Below are positions 1 through 5,044 of a DNA stretch of 5,044 nt, piece after piece. Source of the DNA: an uncultured Acidimicrobiaceae bacterium (GTDB lineage: Bacteria; Actinomycetota; Acidimicrobiia; Acidimicrobiales; UBA8592); contig CAJWET010000119.1 of assembly GCA_913031515.1 (NCBI GenBank), positions 1-5,044 of the forward strand, in the 5' to 3' direction. The notes beneath the pieces were generated by a model, which was given only the letters and a program-made list of their open reading frames with translations, did not search any database and was not told the DNA's origin. The first letter of the stretch is position 1; the number at the start of each line of letters is the position of its first letter. Position numbers and translations under genes: made by a program.

Positions 1-546
1 GTTCAGGATTGTGTTTCTGCTGCTCAGTATTTAGTTTCAGAAGGGCTCGTCGACCCGAAACGTTTGGCAATTAAGGGGGGAAGCGCAGGTGGTTTTACCG
101 TCTTAGCAGCGCTCGCGTTCCATAAGGTTTTTTCTGCAGGGGCAAGCAGATATGGTGTTGCGGATCTCGAGACCCTCGCGCGCGACACTCACAAATTCGA
201 ATCCCGATACCTTGATCGTCTTATAGGCCCTTATCCAGATCAGCGGGAGCTTTACCTTGAGCGTTCTCCAATTTACCATTCTGAAAAATTTAGCTGCCCC
301 ATGATCATTCTCCAAGGAACCGATGACGCTGTCGTGCCGCAAAACCAAGCGGATCATGTTGTATCTGCATTAGAAAAAAACGGGTTACCGCATGCGTACC
401 TTCTATTTGCTGGAGAAGGCCACGGTTTCAGGAAAGCTGAAAATATTGTGGCTGCCCTCGAAGGGGAATATTCATTCTTTGCTCAAATATTTGGATTTGA
501 ACCCGCGGATCAGATCCCCGAAGTAGAAATCTTCGAGGGGAAGTGA
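1..546 (+). CDS. S9-family prolyl-oligopeptidase-type serine hydrolase, C-terminal part (5'-truncated)
   Basis: The reading frame is open from the first base of the window to TGA at 544-546, giving 181 residues of an alpha/beta-hydrolase catalytic domain whose N-terminal part lies off the left edge. The nucleophile elbow GGSAGG puts the catalytic serine at residue 28 of the visible fragment. GTDDAVVP supplies the acid, most likely the second Asp (residue 109), and GEGHGF supplies the histidine (residue 141). Order and spacing match the prolyl oligopeptidase / dipeptidyl aminopeptidase (S9, DAP2-like) family, whose complete members usually also carry an N-terminal beta-propeller. The expected activity is cleavage of short peptides or aminoacyl substrates; the exact specificity is not visible. 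A TTG at 64-66 is an internal leucine codon, not the start, because the conserved fold begins upstream of it. The stop is 4 nt from the stop of the convergent thioesterase gene. Family assignment is firm; substrate is unknown. Confidence 0.9.
   Translation, partial: VQDCVSAAQYLVSEGLVDPKRLAIKGGSAGGFTVLAALAFHKVFSAGASRYGVADLETLARDTHKFESRYLDRLIGPYPDQRELYLERSPIYHSEKFSCPMIILQGTDDAVVPQNQADHVVSALEKNGLPHAYLLFAGEGHGFRKAENIVAALEGEYSFFAQIFGFEPADQIPEVEIFEGK
516..540. terminator. Candidate bidirectional hairpin at the peptidase/thioesterase convergent junction
   Basis: CGAAG (519-523) pairs with CTTCG (531-535) around a 7-nt loop. After a single bulged A (536), CCC (516-518) pairs with GGG (537-539). The hairpin ends just before the peptidase stop on the plus strand and begins about 10 nt beyond the thioesterase stop on the minus strand, where a shared terminator would be expected. 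Neither side has a clear U-tract, and the plus-strand copy overlaps coding sequence, so termination is inferred from position and stem only. Confidence 0.3.
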
Positions 547-550
547 GAGT

Positions 551-1372
551 TTAACGATTGTATTTTGCTACTGATAGCTGCCTACTCATTCCGAGTAGAG
601 TCCCGTCGCTTAACCACATCTCACCATCTTCTTCAAGAAAACCATGCGAGACATGTCTGGTGACGAATCTCGCTAACACCCACTCGTCCGCAGGCCAGTT
701 AATAGTGTTTAAATCGGCTCTGATGTGGACGGTTAAGTCCACAGTAGGGACAAAACGTAACAGGGTTGTGGCCACAAATATCGGTGGTGGTAAAGCATCG
801 GAAATAGCGACGATTAAAGGCGCACTGGTGATTGTTTGTACAGCAGGACGTATCCACCAGGAGAGATCCGGATCCGGCCCGAGTTCATCTATTGATGCCT
901 GAGTTATTTCAGTAGCGTGGGCAGATCTAATGTCCCATTGCTCATGAAGCCGTGTTGGTTGTTCAGTGAGTTTATTGATTGGGGGACATTTGAGAGGAGG
1001 GGGAACGTTGGGCATCGCGAGGTTGGGTGAGGAGGGGCTATCTCCACTTAAGCCCCAAACTCCGGTTCCAAGTAATATGGTCTTGTCATTCTGACACAAT
1101 TCCAAGCGCAAAAAATTTACGAGTCGTCCGCTACGTTCTGTCGTGACGGTTAAGGTAGCTTCTCCTAATTTCGGCGTTGAAAGAAAATGGGTTGTGAGGC
1201 TCCGAAGTTGCCGATTAGGTGAATTGATATGGAGGTCGCCGGCATTCGCAAGTAAAGCAGCTAAATACCCGCCATTCGGCCCGGCTACAATCCAGTATTT
1301 ATCATGGATCGTCACATGATATTTTCCGGTATCGACTTTCTTGAGAGCGATGTGATCGTGGAAGGCCATCAT
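551..1372 (-). CDS. TesB-like acyl-CoA thioesterase (double-hotdog, thioesterase-like superfamily)
   Basis: The 273-residue protein has two hotdog-fold halves. The N-terminal half (about 1-110) carries GPNGGYLAALLANA at 31-44, the hotdog helix, and a HFL..P segment at 62-67. The C-terminal half (about 145-268) has SDALPPPIF at 191-199, PTVDLTVHIRAD at 209-220 and a closing strand GEMWLSDGTLLGMSRQL at 250-266. By comparison with the Asp/Thr/Gln triad of E. coli TesB, D192, T214 and Q265 are the likely catalytic residues; this alignment was made by eye. The expected reaction is hydrolysis of an acyl-CoA to free acid and CoA in the cytoplasm. Two adjacent ATG codons (1372 and 1369) are possible starts, and the GAGGA upstream fits the second better. 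The gene lies 27 nt downstream of the amidohydrolase gene on the same strand and is probably cotranscribed. Some members of this superfamily are annotated only as thioesterase-like, so the substrate is open. Confidence 0.8.
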   Translation of the reverse strand: MMAFHDHIALKKVDTGKYHVTIHDKYWIVAGPNGGYLAALLANAGDLHINSPNRQLRSLTTHFLSTPKLGEATLTVTTERSGRLVNFLRLELCQNDKTILLGTGVWGLSGDSPSSPNLAMPNVPPPLKCPPINKLTEQPTRLHEQWDIRSAHATEITQASIDELGPDPDLSWWIRPAVQTITSAPLIVAISDALPPPIFVATTLLRFVPTVDLTVHIRADLNTINWPADEWVLARFVTRHVSHGFLEEDGEMWLSDGTLLGMSRQLSVAKYNR

Positions 1373-1375
1373 AAA

Positions 1376-1380
1376 TCCTC
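1376..1380 (-). promoter_or_regulatory. Ribosome binding site of the thioesterase gene
   Basis: The minus strand reads GAGGA, then TTT, then ATGATG. The spacing is 3 nt to the first ATG and 6 nt to the second, so initiation at the second (MAFHDH..., position 1369) looks more likely. A second purine-rich AGGAG lies at 1385-1389, 12 nt before the first ATG, which is rather far. Confidence 0.6.
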
Positions 1381-1399
1381 ATTTCTCCTACCTTGAGGT

Positions 1400-2581
1400 T
1401 TAGGTATTGGGAACAATCAATTCTTTCCCGTTTAGCTGCATAATTTTTTGAATCTCTTCTTCCGTAAAGCCATGAAGGTCATGAACGAATTCGGTGGGAT
1501 TCGCTAACCCTTCGGCATGGGGGAAATCAGACCCAAAGAGTATATGGTCGATACCCACGAGGTCTCGAAGCTCGAGGAGGTCGTCTTCGTAGTAGGGTGC
1601 CACCCATATATGGTTACAGAATGCCGCAACCGGATCTTGGGGAAATGCGTAACTAGCCTGCTTGAAGGCCTTCTCTAAACGTCGCAACAAACCGCTCACC
1701 CATTCTGACCCGTTTTCGATAGTGCAGACACGGATGTTGGGAAATCTATCAAACAAACCTCCGCCGATGAGCGCTGCGACCGTATCGGCGATATTCGAAT
1801 AGCTTAGAAGCCGTTTGAGTGGGTCGTATTTAAAAGCTTCAAATTCTGTTGAAAGACCCCAATGGGCGAAAAGGAAATCGTAGGCAGCATCGCCGGCATG
1901 GAAAGCAACGGTTATGCCGGATTCGTTGACCCGTTCCCAAAAGGGGTCAAAGGACTTGTCAGCAGGACTCCGCTGGCCATCGCGCGTTGTGACTGCTGAA
2001 GCCCGAAGATTTATTATGCGGGCATCTTTATCCAAAGCGAACTCTAGTTCCTTGATGGCGTGTTCTACGTCTGAGAGAGTTATATATGGTGCAGCGAAAA
2101 GGCGTTCCTTGTAGCTAAATCCCCAATCATCTGCCAGCCATTTATTAAATGCGGTAAAAGCTGCTTGTAAAGCCGGAAGGTCATGTGCGAGTGCTGACTC
2201 CATCCCAACTCCCAAAGTTGGGAAAAGAAAACATCCTTCTAGTCCTTGTTCATCAAGCTGGTCAATTTTTGCGTCTTTGTTTCGATACTCGGGCCTGTTA
2301 ATAATAGGTTCGAGATCTCCAAAGGCATCACGAATATCTGACACAGATACCTTCCCGCGAAAGTAAGCATCTAAGCACCCTGGTTGCGCTATAGGGTCAA
2401 ATGTTGGGTTAGGGATGAACCGGTTGACTTTCCCTCCAACTATTAATCTTTTCTTCCCATTAATAGTTGCCCATTGAATCGCGCGCTTTCCCATACTCGG
2501 GTCCATATGCCGAGTAAATGCATCTTCCGCTTCGTAGTAGTGATGATCGCAATCGAACGCATTGAAATTCAAGTTAGTCAC
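1400..2581 (-). CDS. Amidohydrolase family protein (amidohydrolase-2 / ACMSD-like TIM barrel)
   Basis: The 393-residue protein belongs to the metal-dependent amidohydrolase-2 superfamily, which includes ACMSD-type decarboxylases and hydrolases. Visible landmarks, in barrel order, are FDCDHHYYE at 9-17 (first-strand metal site, with D12 and H14 standing where the classical HxH sits), FPTLG at 120-124, VAFHAGD at 225-231 (H228, metal ligand), TIENGSEW at 287-294 and ILFGSDFPHAEG at 347-358 (D352, the C-terminal Asp ligand). The complete motif set indicates an active enzyme, not a remnant. Members act on carboxylated rings or amide and ester bonds; the substrate cannot be read from sequence. The start is GTG at 2581, supported by AAGGA six nucleotides upstream; an overlapping ATG one base upstream runs directly into TGA and cannot be the start. 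It is the first gene of a likely two-gene operon with the downstream thioesterase and is divergent from serA. Confidence 0.85.
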   Translation of the reverse strand: MTNLNFNAFDCDHHYYEAEDAFTRHMDPSMGKRAIQWATINGKKRLIVGGKVNRFIPNPTFDPIAQPGCLDAYFRGKVSVSDIRDAFGDLEPIINRPEYRNKDAKIDQLDEQGLEGCFLFPTLGVGMESALAHDLPALQAAFTAFNKWLADDWGFSYKERLFAAPYITLSDVEHAIKELEFALDKDARIINLRASAVTTRDGQRSPADKSFDPFWERVNESGITVAFHAGDAAYDFLFAHWGLSTEFEAFKYDPLKRLLSYSNIADTVAALIGGGLFDRFPNIRVCTIENGSEWVSGLLRRLEKAFKQASYAFPQDPVAAFCNHIWVAPYYEDDLLELRDLVGIDHILFGSDFPHAEGLANPTEFVHDLHGFTEEEIQKIMQLNGKELIVPNT

Positions 2582-2587
2582 ATAAGA

Positions 2588-2592
2588 TCCTT
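2588..2592 (-). promoter_or_regulatory. Ribosome binding site that fixes the GTG start of the amidohydrolase
   Basis: The minus strand reads AAGGA followed by a 6-nt spacer (TCTTAT) and GTG. The neighbouring ATG (2583-2581) is out of frame and followed at once by TGA, so the Shine-Dalgarno spacing and frame both point to GTG at 2581. Confidence 0.65.
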
Positions 2593-2643
2593 TTTTCGAT
2601 GTGATAGAACCGGCGAAGAAATCACCAGACGTATCAACTACTC

Positions 2644-2672
2644 ATTGTAAGTACATATGCGGAAATTGTTGC
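2644..2672 (-). promoter_or_regulatory. Candidate sigma-70-type promoter of the amidohydrolase-thioesterase unit
   Basis: On the minus strand, TACAAT (2649-2644) matches five of six bases of the -10 consensus. A weak -35, GCAACA (2672-2667, three of six), lies 17 nt upstream. Transcription would start near 2637, giving a leader of roughly 55 nt before the GTG at 2581. The -10 and spacing are good and the -35 is poor. This rests on pattern matching only. Confidence 0.3.
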
Positions 2673-2680
2673 CCTTATTC

Positions 2681-2690
2681 GGTCATGACC
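2681..2690. promoter_or_regulatory. Perfect 10-bp palindrome upstream of serA (possible operator)
   Basis: GGTCATGACC reads the same on both strands and ends 15 nt before the serA ATG. It lies in the 124-bp region between two divergent genes, where an operator could act on either one. No regulator can be named, and a 10-bp palindrome may be chance. It also contains an in-frame ATG (2685) that is a less likely serA start. Confidence 0.2.
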
Positions 2691-2705
2691 TTCTACATTG
2701 GAACC

Positions 2706-4292
2706 ATGGCTCGTGTTCTCATAACAGAAAAAATTGCTGATGCGGGAGTTGATCGTCTCCGCGAGGCTGGGCATAGCGTTGAAGTGAAACTCGATTTAAC
2801 TGAAGAAGAACTGTTAATAGAAATCGGAACGGCCGACGCTGTCATTATTCGTTCAGCAACTACGATCTCAAAACAAGTTATTGAAAAGGGCGAAAATTTA
2901 GTGGTAATTGGCAGGGCTGGGATTGGCCTTGACAATGTAGATGTCAAAGCGGCGACAGAACAGGGGATCATGGTTGTGAATGCCCCGAAATCAAATATCT
3001 TGTCAGCAGCAGAACACACGATTGGTTTGATGCTGGCACAAGCTCGGAATATTCCTCAGGCTAACGCGGCTTTGAAGAGTGGAAGATGGGAACGAAACGA
3101 ATGGACAGGAGTCGAATTAGCTGACAAGACTTTAGGGATTGTTGGGCTTGGACAGATTGGGAAACTCGTCGCGCAACGGGCTCTTTCCTTCGGAATGAAT
3201 CTTGTTGCGTACGACCCTTTTGTTGCAATAGATCGGGCGCGACAATTGTCCGTAGAGCTACTACCATTGCAAGACCTCATTGAGATCTCAGATTTCATCA
3301 CGATTCATGTTGCAAAGACACCAGAGACGCACAACCTCATTAATGCCGAAACGCTTGCCCATGCAAAACCTGGCCTCAGAGTCATAAACGTTGCCCGAGG
3401 TGGGATCGTGAACGAAGTTGATATCGCGGAGGCGATCAAATCAGGGAGAATCGCTGGAGCCGCTATTGATGTTTTTGAAGATGAACCTGCCACAGATTCT
3501 CCCCTTTTTTCCTTACCGCAGGTAGTGGTAACGCCTCATCTTGGAGCCAGCACGGTAGAAGCACAAGATAAGGCAGGGGAATCAATCGCCGAACAGGTCG
3601 AACTAGCCCTGCTCGGGGAATTTGTTCCACACGCTGTCAATGTTGCGGCAACAGAAGCGACTGAAACTGTCCGTCCGTTCCTGCCACTCGCAGAACAGCT
3701 CGGAGCGCTGTTCTTTGGTCTTTCAAGTGGGCTTCCGGAAGTGGTTGAAGTAGAATTCGCAGGAGAAATAGGTGGATACGACAACAAAATCACCGAACTA
3801 TCCGTAGTAAAAGGACTTTTTTCCGCAATTAGTGATCAACCTATTTCGTATGTCAACGCTCTCGATGTCGCGAATGAACATGGGGTGCACATCCGTTCGG
3901 TGGCGACGACGTCAGCAGCCGACTATGTCAATACGATCACTATCCGAGGAGGAGACCATGCGATTGCTGGAACCCTCGTCGGTTTGAGGAGTGAAGCTCG
4001 GATAGTGATGGTGGATGATCATACAATTGACATGCCTCCAAGCACTCACATGATTATCCTTCGGAACGATGACCGATCTGGAGTCATCGGAAAAGTCGGG
4101 ACGACCCTCGGAAAAGCGAACATTAATATTGTCGACATGAATGTTGGCCGTAGCAAAGATGATTTAGGGGCGCTAATGGTAATCTCGACGCACGATTCGG
4201 TTCCAAATGAGGTTGCTGATCTCCTTATAGCCACTGAGGGTGTAACAAGGTGCTCTATTCTTAACTTGGAGCCGACAAATTCAGGTGAGTGA
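2706..4292 (+). CDS. serA: D-3-phosphoglycerate dehydrogenase (528 residues, ACT-domain form)
   Basis: SerA oxidises 3-phosphoglycerate to 3-phosphohydroxypyruvate with NAD, the first committed step of serine biosynthesis, in the cytoplasm. The split substrate-binding domain spans about 1-98 and 290-315. The Rossmann NAD domain in between has GLGQIG at 147-152 and the ribose-binding Asp at 170. Catalytic residues are R231 (in VARGG), E260 (in EDEP) and H278 (in TPHLGAST). An intervening regulatory domain (about 318-450) precedes a C-terminal ACT domain (about 448-528) with DDRSGVIG and NINI. D456 and N474 match the serine-binding Asp and Asn of the Mycobacterium tuberculosis enzyme, while its Tyr461 position is Asn454 here. 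Length equals the 528 residues known for the mycobacterial enzyme. The frame is open upstream to a GTG at 2601, but homology begins at MARVLITEK, so ATG 2706 is chosen; its Shine-Dalgarno is weak (TTGGA). Serine feedback inhibition is likely but not shown. Confidence 0.96.
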   Translation: MARVLITEKIADAGVDRLREAGHSVEVKLDLTEEELLIEIGTADAVIIRSATTISKQVIEKGENLVVIGRAGIGLDNVDVKAATEQGIMVVNAPKSNILSAAEHTIGLMLAQARNIPQANAALKSGRWERNEWTGVELADKTLGIVGLGQIGKLVAQRALSFGMNLVAYDPFVAIDRARQLSVELLPLQDLIEISDFITIHVAKTPETHNLINAETLAHAKPGLRVINVARGGIVNEVDIAEAIKSGRIAGAAIDVFEDEPATDSPLFSLPQVVVTPHLGASTVEAQDKAGESIAEQVELALLGEFVPHAVNVAATEATETVRPFLPLAEQLGALFFGLSSGLPEVVEVEFAGEIGGYDNKITELSVVKGLFSAISDQPISYVNALDVANEHGVHIRSVATTSAADYVNTITIRGGDHAIAGTLVGLRSEARIVMVDDHTIDMPPSTHMIILRNDDRSGVIGKVGTTLGKANINIVDMNVGRSKDDLGALMVISTHDSVPNEVADLLIATEGVTRCSILNLEPTNSGE

Positions 4293-4302
4293 AGTGCTCA
4301 CC
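4284..4302. terminator. Hairpin spanning both stop codons of the serA/membrane-protein convergent junction
   Basis: GGTGAG (4284-4289) and CTCACC (4297-4302) are perfect reverse complements separated by 7 nt (TGAAGTG), with a possible extra G-U pair inside. The serA stop (4290-4292) lies in the loop and the opposing gene's stop (4298-4300) lies in the right arm, so one short stem covers both gene ends. No U-tract follows on either strand, so termination is inferred from position. Confidence 0.3.
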
Positions 4303-4687
4303 GTTGCGCGGGGCGGTAGCTATCCGCTTCGGCATCATCCACTGTTGAGTAGCAACGGTCAGGAATCGTCCGCTCGTAGGCGTTTCCTCCCGGGACGTGG
4401 TACAAGCCACTACTATCCTTCGCTTTTATTGGATGAGATGCAGGGCAGTTTCCACTATCGTCGCATGTAACCCATTGGCGAGGCTCGAGAGGGCTTCCAT
4501 CAGTGGGTTCAGTTAGGGGAGTATCGATGGAATCTGATGAGTCATTGAGGTTGATCGGAGGCCAAGCGAAATCCCCTTCGTCTTCATCTTGGTCCTGTTC
4601 GGTGGCACGATTACGTAGTCGAGACACAATTAGGGCGATGAGTGCCGCTAGAACTGCAAATTTTATGAGTTTTCGAAATATTTTCAT
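4298..4687 (-). CDS. Small single-pass membrane protein with a C-terminal sunset-like domain
   Basis: The 129-residue protein starts with a basic tip (MKIFRKLIK) and one hydrophobic segment at about 8-22, then RLRNR. That makes it an N-terminal membrane anchor with no lipobox or clear cleavage site. Residues 29-70 are an acidic, Ser/Thr/Pro-rich, probably disordered linker. Residues 80-129 form a compact domain: NCPASHPIKAK, LYHVPGG at 95-101, YERTIPDRCY at 104-113 and a terminal alpha-rich YRPAQR. This pattern (CP..HPIK....G.YHVPGG..Y.RT.P.RC....A.A..YR) resembles the short domain called sunset in protein databases, often found at C-termini of envelope or secreted proteins; its function is not known to me. 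Cysteines are at 75, 81 and 112, and C81 and C112 may pair or bind a metal. The basic residues flanking the anchor on both sides leave topology uncertain. The gene converges with serA, 5 nt apart. A weak AGGGTGAG (4688-4695) precedes the ATG. Confidence 0.75.
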   Translation of the reverse strand: MKIFRKLIKFAVLAALIALIVSRLRNRATEQDQDEDEGDFAWPPINLNDSSDSIDTPLTEPTDGSPLEPRQWVTCDDSGNCPASHPIKAKDSSGLYHVPGGNAYERTIPDRCYSTVDDAEADSYRPAQR

Positions 4688-4764
4688 CTCACCCTAACTC
4701 TAGAGGATTCTGGCACAATGCGACAGGTCGAATAACTGATAACATGGTGATTCCAACCCTTGAA

Positions 4765-4782
4765 CCCCATTTTAACATGGGG
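4765..4782. repeat. Perfect 6-bp inverted repeat in the right-hand spacer
   Basis: CCCCAT (4765-4770) and ATGGGG (4777-4782) are exact reverse complements around TTTAAC, forming a small GC-rich hairpin. It lies 3 nt from the larger palindrome at 4786-4813, and on the minus strand it comes after that palindrome. It may add to transcript termination for the right-edge gene or lie in the promoter/leader region of the membrane-protein gene. Confidence 0.5.
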
Positions 4783-4785
4783 GGC

Positions 4786-4813
4786 AGAAGGCGCCACCTA
4801 GGTGGCGCCTTCT
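4786..4813 (-). terminator. 28-bp perfect palindrome, likely terminator of the right-edge gene
   Basis: AGAAGGCGCCACCT (4786-4799) is followed directly by its exact reverse complement (4800-4813), giving a 28-bp uninterrupted palindrome. As RNA it would fold into a stem of about 12 bp closed by CUAG. It begins 14 nt beyond the TAA (4828-4830) of the minus-strand gene on its right, the usual place for an intrinsic terminator. On the minus strand the stem is followed by GCCCCCC rather than a U-run; on the plus strand CATTTCC follows. Actinobacterial terminators often lack U-tracts, so a terminator is still the best reading. A dyad binding site for a protein is the alternative. Confidence 0.55.
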
Positions 4814-4827
4814 CATTTCCACTCGAG

Positions 4828-5044
4828 TTATGAGATTGGGACCACGGATTTAGTTTCTAACCCATCGAGCACATTTGACTGGAGTTGCCCCCAACTCATA
4901 GTCCAAAGAACATCGTCTATGACCAGGCTCCGTTGGATCTGCAAGTTCCAATCAAAAGATTGTGGCCAACACAATTCGATACGATCTCCGGCCTCAGCTC
5001 CGATTATTTCGAAAAGCTCTTCTATCGCTTCTTCCGTCTCTACC
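4828..5044 (-). CDS. Hypothetical protein, C-terminal 71 residues (start beyond the right edge)
   Basis: The minus strand is open from the right edge to TAA at 4828-4830, in a frame that uses 5043 as the first base of its first complete codon. The visible residues run from VETEEAIEELFEIIGAEAGD through a Trp-rich middle (CWPQSFDWNLQIQ, VLWTMSWGQL) to KSVVPIS. An acidic, probably helical stretch (about 1-18) is followed by segments that look like beta strands. I do not recognise the family. Support for a real gene is the protein-like composition, the absence of stops and the strong palindrome just after the stop codon. The opposing plus-strand frame is also open here but gives a Ser-rich translation typical of an antisense shadow. 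The next gene on this strand starts 140 nt downstream, so cotranscription is unlikely if the palindrome terminates. Confidence 0.6.
   Translation of the reverse strand, partial: VETEEAIEELFEIIGAEAGDRIELCWPQSFDWNLQIQRSLVIDDVLWTMSWGQLQSNVLDGLETKSVVPIS

Noticed and set aside
558..902. Plus-strand open frame of 114 codons
   Set aside because: It lies antisense within the well-supported thioesterase gene and its translation shows no domain pattern.
2576..2583. ATG immediately followed by TGA, overlapping the GTG start of the amidohydrolase, as a possible start-stop regulatory element
   Set aside because: The overlap follows simply from a T before GTGA; the Shine-Dalgarno spacing serves the GTG, and nothing else supports regulation.
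2601..2625. GTGAT and ATCAC arms separated by 15 nt in the divergent region
   Set aside because: Five-base arms with a long spacer are expected by chance, and no longer symmetry surrounds them.
2601..2705. Possible 35-residue N-terminal extension of SerA, starting at GTG 2601 and holding four cysteines (CKYICGNCC)
   Set aside because: SerA homology begins at MARVLITEK (2706), and the protein then has the 528-residue length of the mycobacterial enzyme. The extension has no family counterpart and no good ribosome binding site.
2693..3019. Minus-strand open frame of 108 codons within serA
   Set aside because: Its Ser/Thr-rich translation is typical of an antisense shadow of serA, whose catalytic motifs are intact.
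4503..4697. Plus-strand open frame of 64 codons opposite the small membrane protein
   Set aside because: The minus-strand frame has a proper anchor, linker and conserved-looking domain; the plus-strand frame is Ser/Arg-rich with no features.
4823..5044. Plus-strand open frame reaching the right edge
   Set aside because: It has no good start, the translation is Ser-rich, and the minus-strand frame over the same bases is more protein-like and has a hairpin after its stop.

Overview
No novel biological system stands out here. The window reads as ordinary chromosomal sequence from a free-living bacterium, with four complete genes and two genes cut by the window edges. There is no CRISPR array, insertion sequence, phage gene, tRNA or rRNA. 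An actinobacterium, possibly of the Acidimicrobiia type, is my best guess. The reasons are the full-length SerA of 528 residues with an intervening domain plus ACT domain, the DxDxHxxYE-type amidohydrolase beside a double-hotdog thioesterase, and a small membrane-anchored protein whose C-terminal domain (CPASHPIKAK..HVPGG..YERT.PDRCY) I associate with actinobacterial proteins. Base composition looks balanced rather than very GC-rich, so a lineage with reduced GC would be needed. The taxonomic call is inference.

Layout, left to right. Positions 1-546 (+) hold the C-terminal part of a prolyl-oligopeptidase-type serine hydrolase with its catalytic triad intact. It converges, with a 4-nt gap, on a two-gene minus-strand unit: an amidohydrolase (2581-1400, promoter-proximal) followed 27 nt later by a TesB-like acyl-CoA thioesterase (1372-551). 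A 124-bp divergent intergenic region (2582-2705) separates that unit from serA (2706-4292, +), which encodes D-3-phosphoglycerate dehydrogenase, the first enzyme of serine biosynthesis. serA converges, with a 5-nt gap, on a minus-strand gene for a 129-residue single-pass membrane protein (4687-4298). Upstream of that gene is a 140-bp spacer with two perfect inverted repeats. Beyond it, the last 71 codons of an unrecognised minus-strand gene run off the right edge.

How the genes relate: the amidohydrolase and thioesterase probably form one transcription unit acting on a carboxylate or acyl-CoA substrate that cannot be named from sequence. serA is a stand-alone biosynthetic gene. Both convergent junctions, and the spacer at the right, carry hairpin-forming inverted repeats at gene ends. 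None has a convincing U-tract, so they are terminator candidates rather than confirmed terminators.
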